DNA from: JAFGTE01 sp965369305
GTDB lineage: Bacteria > Patescibacteriota > Gracilibacteria > UM-FILTER-43-11
NCBI GenBank assembly: GCA_965369305.1
Contig: CBDUQG010000030.1
Coordinates: 1-11,385, forward strand
Length of the DNA: 11,385 bases
Direction: 5' to 3'
How positions within the stretch are numbered: the first letter of the stretch is position 1; each line of letters starts with the position of its first letter. The position numbers and the translations under genes were made by a program. Shown here in pieces: positions 6,103 to 11,385 of this stretch. The notes under the pieces were generated by a model. That model worked only from the letters and a program-made list of their open reading frames with translations. It was not told where the DNA came from and searched no databases.

Positions 6103-6144
6103 TTGTTTGCGGGGGAAAAAATTTCAATGTAGACTAATTTTTGT

Positions 6145-6600
6145 ATGGAACTCGTTATTAAAGAAACGCTGGAAAAAATCCTGGAAGTCATGAAAGTGCC
6201 TTTTTCAGGCGTAAAAGTCGAAAAAGAAGATGACAAGAGCTTTTACGTATCCATTGAAACCTCCAGCTCAAACCTACTCATCGGCTGGCATGGTGAGACC
6301 ATTGCCGCCCTTCAACACATGCTTCGCTGCGTACTTTGGAAGCAAAAAATCGGCAGCGACATACAGATCGTCGTTGACGTAGACGGTTATAAAAAGAGGC
6401 AGGAAGAAAGTGTTGTTCGTCTAGCTGAAAGAAAGGCACTTCACGCCGTTGAAAACCAGAGCGAGGTGAAGCTCCCACCAATGAACGCCTACTTCCGCCG
6501 CAAGGTTCATCTATTTTTGGCAGACAAGTTCAAAGATCAGGTGACCACCGAAAGCACCGGCGAAGGCTCAGACCGCGCCATCAAGATCATCCCCGTTTAA
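6145..6600 (+). CDS. khpB: KH-R3H RNA-binding protein KhpB (Jag/EloR), short form
   Basis: 151 residues. A KH domain occupies about 20-80 with its GxxG loop as IGWHGETIAALQHML (46-60). An R3H domain occupies about 88-151 with the R-x-x-x-H signature at Arg118-His122 (RRKVH), ending in STGEGSDRAIKI. The Jag_N domain of Firmicutes members is missing, so this is the short form. KhpB with KhpA binds many RNAs and in Firmicutes affects cell elongation; in this lineage only RNA binding can be inferred. It follows yidC at a 42-base gap, its standard position. A weak internal promoter (TTGCGG at 6107, TAGACT at 6130, 17 bases apart) is possible. No Shine-Dalgarno site is present. Confidence 0.93.
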   Translation: MELVIKETLEKILEVMKVPFSGVKVEKEDDKSFYVSIETSSSNLLIGWHGETIAALQHMLRCVLWKQKIGSDIQIVVDVDGYKKRQEESVVRLAERKALHAVENQSEVKLPPMNAYFRRKVHLFLADKFKDQVTTESTGEGSDRAIKIIPV

Positions 6601-6838
6601 AGAACAAGCTAACAAGCACAACTAGAATTAAGTTGAGCGAGAGATTTTCGCGAGCCCGCGAAACAGACCCTGAGGGGACATGTGCCCTGAAGGAAGCTGT
6701 GAAGCTGGGCGAAGAAAAGTCTTGAGCGAAAACAGATATTTTGGATATACCCCTAGATTGAGTACACCCGCATTAGTGAAGCTAGAGATAACAACACTAG
6801 CGCATTGAACCTTTTTTAAAGGTTTCAGAAGGTTGAAA
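6601..6838 (+). ncRNA. Gap between convergent genes with strong hairpins; possible structured RNA, family unknown
   Basis: No clear protein gene lies here. Seen on paper: a perfect 7-bp hairpin TTTCGCG-AGCC-CGCGAAA (6646-6663); AGGG (6673-6676) opposite CCCT (6685-6688); AGCT-GTGA-AGCT (6695-6706) with a GNRA loop, enclosed by GCCC (6684-6687) and GGGC (6707-6710); AGAC (6665-6668) opposite GTCT (6719-6722), closing all of these; and GCATTAGTG (6770-6778) pairing at 8 of 9 positions with CACTAGCGC (6795-6803). TAGAAT (6623-6628) could be a -10 box for the plus strand. TTGAGCGA occurs twice (6633 and 6722 regions). I looked for SRP RNA, 6S, RNase P RNA, tmRNA and common riboswitch motifs and saw none convincing. 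Strand is assumed. Confidence 0.28.
6808..6824. terminator. A/T-rich 7-bp inverted repeat between jag and rnc, possible weak bidirectional terminator
   Basis: AACCTTT (6808-6814) and AAAGGTT (6818-6824) pair around TTT. It lies between convergent jag and rnc, where a two-way terminator would be useful. The stem is A/T-rich and no T-run follows on either strand, so the call is weak. Confidence 0.25.
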
Positions 6839-7519
6839 TTACCACTTCAGCCGCTTAAGAGCGTCTTCCGCCGCTTGTTGTTCGGCCAGCTGCTTGCTGC
6901 CGCCTTTTCCCTTACCCACCATGCGCTCACCAATGAAAGCAGCCATGGTAAAAATCTTATCGTGATCAGGTCCTTCTTCATGCTTGAGTTCGTAAGAAGG
7001 CGTCGTTCCAACCTTTTCTTGGGCCAACTCTTGTAAGCGGGATTTTGCGTCAATGTGCTCCCCTTTCACCAGAATATCTTCCAGGTGAACAAGTAAGAAC
7101 TTGTTGATGAAGGCCTTGGCCATCTCGTAGCCAAGCTCCAGGTAAACCACACCAATGACTGCCTCAAAGGTATTGGCCAGAAGGTAATCCTTTTCCCGAC
7201 CGCCAGACTTTTCCTCACCATGGCTCAGAAAGAGATACTCTCCCAGTTTCAGCTCACGAGCGATCTTAGCCAGCATTTCACCTTTTACAAGGGCTGAACG
7301 CCAGTTAGTAAGCTCTCCTTCGGGATTGGGATAGTTCAAATAAAGATACTCTGTCACAACTAACTCAAGGACTGCATCACCCAAAAACTCAAGACGTTCA
7401 TTGCTCTCAAGCTTACTTTCACGATGTTCGTTTAAATAAGACCGGTGCACAAAGGCATTCCTGAGTACGTGGTGGTCCTTGAACTTCAGGCCTATTTGTT
7501 CTTCGAGTTTCTTATACAT
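6839..7519 (-). CDS. rnc: Ribonuclease III
   Basis: 226 residues, normal length. The endonuclease domain (1-150) holds the signature NERLEFLGDAV (40-50) with catalytic Glu41, Glu44 and Asp48, and the second acidic cluster LLANTFEAVIG (113-123) with Glu119. The Asp that precedes it in E. coli (D114) is Asn116 here, a variant I have seen described in other lineages and not in itself a sign of inactivity. The double-stranded RNA-binding domain spans about 157-225 (DAKSRLQELAQ to AAEDALKRL), with the GKGGSKQLAEQQAA helix that contacts the minor groove. It cleaves double-stranded RNA, including 16S/23S rRNA precursors. It lies 9 bases after nusB and no Shine-Dalgarno site precedes the ATG. Confidence 0.96.
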   Translation of the reverse strand: MYKKLEEQIGLKFKDHHVLRNAFVHRSYLNEHRESKLESNERLEFLGDAVLELVVTEYLYLNYPNPEGELTNWRSALVKGEMLAKIARELKLGEYLFLSHGEEKSGGREKDYLLANTFEAVIGVVYLELGYEMAKAFINKFLLVHLEDILVKGEHIDAKSRLQELAQEKVGTTPSYELKHEEGPDHDKIFTMAAFIGERMVGKGKGGSKQLAEQQAAEDALKRLKW

Positions 7520-7528
7520 TTTTCGGGT

Positions 7529-7957
7529 TTATCTTTTTTTGCCGACAGCATCTTCGTCGTGAGCTACAGCGTTAAGCACACCATTGATGAACTTACCACT
7601 GCTCTCATCTCCATAAGTCTTAGCCAGCTCAATCGCCTCGTTGATAGCAACATTCACCGGAACATCCTTTTCAGGGTCAATGAGTTCACATATTCCAAGT
7701 ACCAGAATAGCACGCTCAACCGGATCCATCTTATCCACAGGCCACTCAGGGGCATGTTTTCTGATCAGCTCACGAATCGTAGCGTACTGCTCTTCTATTT
7801 TATCAGCAATATTTTCAGCAAAATCCCGTTCCGTGATCTTTTCACCGTATTCGTCCAGGTTATACGCCAAAATCTCCTTGAGGTCACCCGCACGGGCTTC
7901 GTGTTCAAAGAAGCTCTGCATGACAATCACTCTGGATAAATGTCGCCAACTGGCCAT
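7529..7957 (-). CDS. nusB: Transcription antitermination protein NusB
   Basis: 142 residues, the usual length, all helical. The N-terminal helix carries SRVIVMQSFFEHEA (8-21), equivalent to the RNA-binding R-x-x-A-L-Q-x-L-Y-x-E pattern. The C-terminal half has the strongly conserved PVDKMDPVERAILVLGICEL, then VPVNVAINEAIELAKTYG, then GKFINGVLNAVA. NusB with S10 (NusE) binds boxA of rRNA leaders and prevents premature termination. It is the middle gene of rpmF-nusB-rnc, so rRNA transcription and rRNA processing factors are expressed together. The ATG at 7957 gives the expected N-terminus; the 34-base gap to rpmF contains no obvious terminator. Confidence 0.94.
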   Translation of the reverse strand: MASWRHLSRVIVMQSFFEHEARAGDLKEILAYNLDEYGEKITERDFAENIADKIEEQYATIRELIRKHAPEWPVDKMDPVERAILVLGICELIDPEKDVPVNVAINEAIELAKTYGDESSGKFINGVLNAVAHDEDAVGKKR

Positions 7958-7991
7958 ATTGAGTTGTTAATAGGGGGGCATTAAGCAAAAA

Positions 7992-8231
7992 CTAAGCCTT
8001 CACCTTGGTGATCTTGTCCATTTCTTTGGACTTATCAATCACCATGCGACCTTTGTAGAACCCACATGCAGAGCAAGCAGTATGAGCAAGGCGGGATTCC
8101 CCACACTTGTCACACTTAGAAATAGCAGTAGTCTGCAGGAGTCTTTTTCTGGCTTTGTTCTGATACGTCTTATACCGACGTGAGGATTGAGAATTAGCCT
8201 GTTGTTTCTTGGGAGTTGATCTTTTAGCCAT
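7992..8231 (-). CDS. rpmF: 50S ribosomal protein L32, zinc-ribbon form
   Basis: 79 residues, slightly longer than the usual 56-65. The basic N-terminus is followed by a zinc ribbon with two CxxC pairs: Cys40-Cys43 (CDKCGESRLAH) and Cys53-Cys56 (CSACGFYKGR), the L32 signature with four intact ligands. The N-terminus RSTPKKQQANSQSSRRY differs from the common MAVPKRKTSKSRR but keeps the same basic, serine-rich character. The C-terminal 18 residues (DKSKEMDKITKVKA and before) are an extra lysine-rich tail. It leads the operon with nusB and rnc. It ends in TAG. Confidence 0.95.
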   Translation of the reverse strand: MAKRSTPKKQQANSQSSRRYKTYQNKARKRLLQTTAISKCDKCGESRLAHTACSACGFYKGRMVIDKSKEMDKITKVKA

Positions 8232-8263
8232 CGCTTCGTTTAATACTTGAATTTAGCCTGGGA

Positions 8264-8292
8264 ATTCTAAACCATTTCAGTTCTTATTGCAA
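8264..8292 (-). promoter_or_regulatory. Predicted rpmF-nusB-rnc operon promoter
   Basis: On the minus strand TTGCAA (8292-8287) is 17 bases from TAGAAT (8269-8264). Expected start near 8257 gives a leader of about 26 bases. The -35 hexamer is a palindrome also used by the divergent promoter. Confidence 0.65.
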
Positions 8293-8314
8293 ATCTTTTT
8301 TGAGCTTGTAAAAT
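8287..8314 (+). promoter_or_regulatory. Predicted promoter of the pilin-like gene pair
   Basis: TTGCAA (8287-8292), 16 bases, TAAAAT (8309-8314). Expected start near 8321 gives a leader of about 14 bases before the GTG at 8335, with no Shine-Dalgarno site. The -35 hexamer is shared with the minus-strand promoter. Confidence 0.6.
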
Positions 8315-8334
8315 AAGATCAAAAGAAACAAAAC

Positions 8335-9270
8335 GTGCAGAAAACAAACCAAAACAGCGTTCGGAAATTTTTTAAAGCTGTCATGCCCTGGCTAGCCTTT
8401 TTTGGAATACTCCTATTAACAGTCAAAATAGCCCATGCTCAAAGCTATCTGGGCGGTGAATGGGATCAGTTTTTGGGAGACGTCAAAACCTTCGCACCAA
8501 CCAGCCAATCAGGCGAAGAACTGGCCATCAGCTTTGTGCTTAACGCCATCCGTATCGTCAGAAACATCGTAGGAGCTGTCGCTCTAATCATGGGGGTCTT
8601 ATATGGTCTCAGGCTCGTTATTTCAAGGGGGCAGGAAGAAACCATCAAACAACAAAGACAAAACTTCTTATACGCACTACTAGGCTTCATCATACTGATT
8701 GTTTCCGAAAACGTAGCCAGCATCTTCAATCCGGAGTTTTCCACCAACGATCAGCTCGTAGACTTTGATGCCGCCAGGGATCAGCTCAGAGATATTGTGG
8801 ATTACATTAAATGGCTCCTTGGCTCAGTCATCGTATTCATGTTCGCCATCAGCAGCGTGCGAATGATCACTGCCCAGGGAGAGGAAGAGGAAATCAGCAA
8901 GCAGAAGAAAAACATGACCTTCAGCTTTATCGGTATGCTGGTCATTCTATTGGCCAACAACATTGTGAATGCTGTTTATATTATCAATGAACCAAGTGAA
9001 GTCAGTGCAGCCAGTCCTGATGTAGCTGTTGGTGAAATCACCAGTCTGGTAAGGCTGCTTCTCGTTTTCCTTGGCCCTATTGCTATTGCCTTCACTATAT
9101 ACGCTGGCTTCCTCTATCTGACTGCCCTAGACAATGAAGAAAGGGCTAACAAGGGCCGACGCATGATCGTTTACGGGGTCGTTGCAATTGCCCTAGTTTA
9201 CGGAGCCTTTGCCATTGTTAATACCCTAACAAGCGCTGATCTGTCCTACCTAAGCACATACATGGCCTAA
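8335..9270 (+). CDS. Membrane protein with signal peptide and three VirB2/TrbC-like pilin modules
   Basis: 311 residues from a GTG at 8335. The start is chosen because it supplies the basic n-region (VRKFFKA) of a signal peptide ending in AHAQ (33-36); the next ATG (residue 17) would remove those charges. Then come three repeats of helix, short polar loop, helix, about 84 residues apart: 68-130 with loop GQEETIKQQR (99-108), 150-216 with loop GEEEEISKQKKN (182-193), and 235-298 with loop LDNEERANKGRR (265-276). Each has the layout of a VirB2/TrbC type IV secretion pilin: two membrane helices with a short cytoplasmic loop rich in acidic, then basic residues. Six membrane helices result in all. 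It could be a tri-pilin precursor, a pilus subunit or a channel. No VirB4, VirB6 or relaxase gene is in the window. The next gene begins within its stop codon. Confidence 0.7.
   Translation: MQKTNQNSVRKFFKAVMPWLAFFGILLLTVKIAHAQSYLGGEWDQFLGDVKTFAPTSQSGEELAISFVLNAIRIVRNIVGAVALIMGVLYGLRLVISRGQEETIKQQRQNFLYALLGFIILIVSENVASIFNPEFSTNDQLVDFDAARDQLRDIVDYIKWLLGSVIVFMFAISSVRMITAQGEEEEISKQKKNMTFSFIGMLVILLANNIVNAVYIINEPSEVSAASPDVAVGEITSLVRLLLVFLGPIAIAFTIYAGFLYLTALDNEERANKGRRMIVYGVVAIALVYGAFAIVNTLTSADLSYLSTYMA
8536..9228 (+). repeat. Three tandem pilin-like protein modules in the first gene
   Basis: Modules at 8536-8724, 8782-8982 and 9037-9228. Similarity is at the protein level only; the DNA has diverged. 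Module 3 has the most divergent loop. Confidence 0.65.
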
Positions 9271-10712
9271 TGAAAATCTTACGCAAAATAACAGGATCTC
9301 TTCTTGCCATTGTTGTACTAACGCTCTCAATGGCGCCCGTAACCATGGCTCAGACCGCCTTGGATGACATCAAGGCGAAGCTTGAATCAGAGGGCATTGC
9401 AGTCATTGACTATTCAACACCTGAAGGCCAATGGGGCTCAATACCAAGCGAGTGGATTCGCTTCCTTTCGGGTGACTATGCCAACCTGAGTACCCTGGCT
9501 CAGGATCTGGAAGATCATTACATAGGGTCAGGTAGTATCACTGACTTCCGAAGGCAGCTCGCCATTGCCGAAGCTGAAAAAAGCCGTCTCACCGTTCGGT
9601 CCGAAATTGATGCCAAAGATGATGAAATTGAAGGGCTCGAAGAAGACCTTGAAGACGCAGAAAATGAAGCTAAAGACAGCATTGAGAGTATTATCTCGGG
9701 AGCAGACGGGCTAAATAAGGAAGAGGGAATTAATCTAATTTTTAATGAGGTCAATTTTTACTACAACTACCAAAAGTGGGGCCGTCTTCCGCTAAGGATT
9801 ATTGGCATTCTGGAGGAAGAAGGCTATCAGAGCCTCCAGGACATCATTGATCTACAGGATGATCCTGATTTGCTATTCAGCTCCTTACCATCCATTTTGG
9901 AAGGAATTGAAGGTCTCTCGGCCGATGACATTGATTTCATTTCGGACAGCATCGCCATACTGACAGCAACAGGCGAAAGGCAAATCAACGAAGTGGCCAG
10001 ATCGGTTGTAAATACCATCAAAAACATTGTAGCCGGATTGGCCGTTATCTGGATCATTATCGCGGGAGCCAGGATGATCTTTGCTCAAGGTGACGAAAGC
10101 GTGATCACAGAACAGCGAAGAGCCATCACCTACGGAGTTATCGGACTCATTGCCATTCTGCTTGTAGATCGTGGAATTGACGTCCTTTACGGACCCGCTG
10201 GAGCACCAAGAACTGAGCTGACACCGGATCAGGGTTTCAGTAACGAGATCTACGGGCTCATCACCTTCATCGAAACGATCATCGGCACGATAGCCATTCT
10301 CTTCATTGTCATCAGTGGCATCCGCATGCTCTTTGCTTCTGGTGAGGAAGATCAGATCACCAAACAGCGTCAATCCATCATGTGGGTGGGTGTAGGTCTA
10401 ATCCTGATCGCCATCGATCAGATCATTGTGAATAACCTTTTCATCATCCCCACCCAGCAAAGTGACCAGATAAGGAGCTCTAATATCACCAGCTTGGTAA
10501 ACACCTTTGGTACAGTCATGCAGTTTATACTGGGCTTTGTGGGACTTATTGCTTTTGGGGCTCTTGTCTTTGGTGCTGCCAACATGATCATGAACTACGG
10601 AAACGATGAAATGGTGCAGAAATCCAAACGAATTATCAGGAACGCCATCATCGGAATCTTGGTGGTGCTCAGCGCTTACACCATTGTCGCCACACTGGTC
10701 GTCTTCCGCTAG
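9270..10712 (+). CDS. Second pilin-like membrane protein with acidic coiled coil and three modules
   Basis: 480 residues. The ATG overlaps the previous stop as TAATG, so translation is probably coupled. Residues 1-28 are a signal peptide ending in TMAQ. Residues 29-238 are an extracytoplasmic domain with no family I recognise; 96-140 is a strongly acidic, probably coiled-coil segment (KDDEIEGLEEDLEDAENEA). Three modules follow like those of the preceding gene: 239-307 with loop GDESVITEQRR (274-284), 326-392 with loop GEEDQITKQRQ (358-368), and 406-478 with loop GNDEMVQKSKR (444-454), spaced 84 and 86 residues. A(A/S)GxRMxFAxGxE before each loop is shared with the neighbour's module 2. The protein ends just after its sixth module helix. 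It is probably a paralogue of its neighbour with an added N-terminal domain, perhaps its partner in one complex. It ends in TAG. Confidence 0.7.
   Translation: MKILRKITGSLLAIVVLTLSMAPVTMAQTALDDIKAKLESEGIAVIDYSTPEGQWGSIPSEWIRFLSGDYANLSTLAQDLEDHYIGSGSITDFRRQLAIAEAEKSRLTVRSEIDAKDDEIEGLEEDLEDAENEAKDSIESIISGADGLNKEEGINLIFNEVNFYYNYQKWGRLPLRIIGILEEEGYQSLQDIIDLQDDPDLLFSSLPSILEGIEGLSADDIDFISDSIAILTATGERQINEVARSVVNTIKNIVAGLAVIWIIIAGARMIFAQGDESVITEQRRAITYGVIGLIAILLVDRGIDVLYGPAGAPRTELTPDQGFSNEIYGLITFIETIIGTIAILFIVISGIRMLFASGEEDQITKQRQSIMWVGVGLILIAIDQIIVNNLFIIPTQQSDQIRSSNITSLVNTFGTVMQFILGFVGLIAFGALVFGAANMIMNYGNDEMVQKSKRIIRNAIIGILVVLSAYTIVATLVVFR
9984..10703 (+). repeat. Three tandem pilin-like protein modules in the second gene
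   Basis: Modules at 9984-10190, 10245-10445 and 10485-10703, recognisable at protein level by the G-E/D-E-x-x-I-T-x-Q-R loop between two membrane helices. Module 3 has the most altered loop. Confidence 0.65.
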
Positions 10713-10715
10713 GTT

Positions 10716-10743
10716 TGATATAGTGAGTAGGTCTAATCACTAT
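10716..10743 (+). promoter_or_regulatory. Extended -10 promoter and inverted repeat before aroC
   Basis: TG-A-TATAGT (10716-10724) is an extended -10 element. ATAGTGA (10720-10726) and TCACTAT (10737-10743) form a perfect 7-bp inverted repeat with a 10-base spacer, running from the -10 box almost to the aroC ATG at 10746. It may be an operator. No convincing -35 box. Confidence 0.45.
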
Positions 10744-10745
10744 GA

Positions 10746-11385
10746 ATGCCAGGTAACAGCTTTGGAAGTATTTTTCGGATCACGACCTGGGGCGAATCAC
10801 ATGGCCCTGCTTTAGGAGTGGTCATTGATGGCTGCCCGGCAGGACTAGTGATTTCGGAAAAGGAAATTCAGAAAGAACTCGATCGCCGAAGACCCGGGCA
10901 AAGTAGTCTGACAACCCCCCGGAACGAAGCGGACAAACTAGAAATTCTGTCGGGCGTTTTTGAAGGCAAAACAACAGGTACACCTATTAGCCTGATGATT
11001 CGAAACAAGGACCAGGCAAGTCGGGACTACGGAAAGTTGGTAGACACTTACAGACCCTCTCATGCGGATTTTACCTATGATGCCAAATATGGCCTTCGGG
11101 ACCACAGGGGTGGTGGCAGGGCCAGTGCCCGGGAAACGGCCGGACGTGTGGCTGCCGGTGCCATCGCCAAGAAAATTTTGAAGAAGAAGGCAAAAGTCGA
11201 AGTGCTGGCTTACGTCAAACAGATCAGAGAAATCAGAAGCAATGTAAAGCTTGAAAAACTGACCCAAAAGCAAGTCGAAGCTGACCCGACCAGGTGCCCT
11301 GATCCCAAAGCCGCCAAAAAAATGACAGCCCTGATCGAAAAGATGAAGAAATCAGGTGATAGTGTGGGGGGAATTGTTGAATGTG
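10746..11385 (+). CDS. aroC: Chorismate synthase, N-terminal part (gene runs off the right edge)
   Basis: 213 residues are visible from the ATG at 10746; about 40 percent of a usual protein of 350-400 residues lies outside. The start MPGNSFGSIFRITTWGESHG carries signature 1 (GESHGPALGVVIDGCPAG, about 16-33). Signature 2 is GGGRASARETAGRVAAGA (about 121-138). RRRPGQSSLTTPRNE (about 47-61) is also highly conserved. The enzyme converts 5-enolpyruvylshikimate-3-phosphate to chorismate with reduced FMN, the last step of the shikimate pathway; it is cytosolic. The other ATG at 10742 is in a different frame and stops after four codons. A shikimate-pathway enzyme implies that this lineage makes aromatic compounds, not universal in the Candidate Phyla Radiation. 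It may have its own promoter, 20 bases after the pilin-like pair. Confidence 0.96.
   Translation, partial: MPGNSFGSIFRITTWGESHGPALGVVIDGCPAGLVISEKEIQKELDRRRPGQSSLTTPRNEADKLEILSGVFEGKTTGTPISLMIRNKDQASRDYGKLVDTYRPSHADFTYDAKYGLRDHRGGGRASARETAGRVAAGAIAKKILKKKAKVEVLAYVKQIREIRSNVKLEKLTQKQVEADPTRCPDPKAAKKMTALIEKMKKSGDSVGGIVEC

Noticed and set aside
6107..6135. Separate promoter for jag
   Set aside because: TTGCGG and TAGACT have the right spacing but are weak, and the start would be about 3 bases from the ATG; read-through from yidC is simpler.
6684..6710. SRP (4.5S) RNA core
   Set aside because: TGAAGGAAGC resembles the SRP tetraloop region, but the conserved 5' AGG and 3' AGCA internal loop are missing and the flanking arms do not pair as needed.
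6711..6745. RNase P RNA fragment
   Set aside because: GAAGAAAAGTC resembles conserved region I, but the other conserved regions are absent and the gap is too short.
7445..7939. 164-codon open frame on the plus strand
   Set aside because: It lies opposite rnc and nusB, both certain genes, and its protein has no recognisable family; it is a shadow frame.
9885..10373. 162-codon open frame on the minus strand
   Set aside because: It lies wholly opposite the pilin-like gene at 9270-10712, with repetitive Asp/Asn-rich sequence expected from the complement of its hydrophobic codons.
1..11385. UGA recoded as glycine
   Set aside because: All genes are open under the standard code with no in-frame TGA, so recoding is not supported here.
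1..11385. CRISPR arrays, tRNA genes, insertion sequences, transposase or integrase genes
   Set aside because: None was seen: no regular direct repeats, cloverleaf or CCA-ended genes, or terminal inverted repeats with a transposase. The sequence looks like stable chromosome.

Overview
This window looks like part of the chromosome of a small-genome bacterium, most likely from the Candidate Phyla Radiation (Patescibacteria; Peregrinibacteria or Gracilibacteria relatives are plausible). That placement is inference. It rests on the Trm11-like methyltransferase whose catalytic motif reads EGYLGPP, the short L34, the Jag/KhpB protein without its N-terminal domain, the mostly absent Shine-Dalgarno sites, and the two proteins built from tandem VirB2/TrbC-like pilin modules. 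The standard genetic code reads every gene cleanly. None of the 14 complete genes ends in TGA (11 TAA, 3 TAG).

Layout. At the left edge lies the 5' part of mnmA (minus strand). It diverges from a CPA2-type cation/proton antiporter gene across a 49-base region holding overlapping promoters. The antiporter converges on a Trm11-like RNA methyltransferase gene; their stop codons share the four bases TTAA. Next come three plus-strand accessory genes: a membrane-anchored protein with an Ada-zinc-like C-terminus lacking cysteines, a xylose-isomerase-like TIM barrel that seems to have lost metal ligands, and an unrecognised 147-residue protein. Each appears to have its own promoter. The classical rpmH-rnpA-yidC-jag cluster follows (L34, RNase P protein, membrane insertase, KH-R3H RNA-binding protein), without dnaA beside rpmH.

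A 238-base gap after jag contains several perfect hairpins and may encode a structured RNA. On its far side, reading leftward, is rpmF-nusB-rnc (L32, antitermination factor, RNase III), a ribosome and RNA-processing operon. It diverges from a plus-strand pair encoding two membrane proteins, each with a signal peptide and three two-helix pilin-like modules. The divergent promoters appear to share one palindromic -35 hexamer. The window ends inside aroC (chorismate synthase).

Most of the window is translation, tRNA-modification and RNA-maturation housekeeping. The least explained parts are the six-module pilin-like pair (8335-10712), the structured gap (6601-6838), and the hairpin that hides the ribosome binding site of the gene at 2661.
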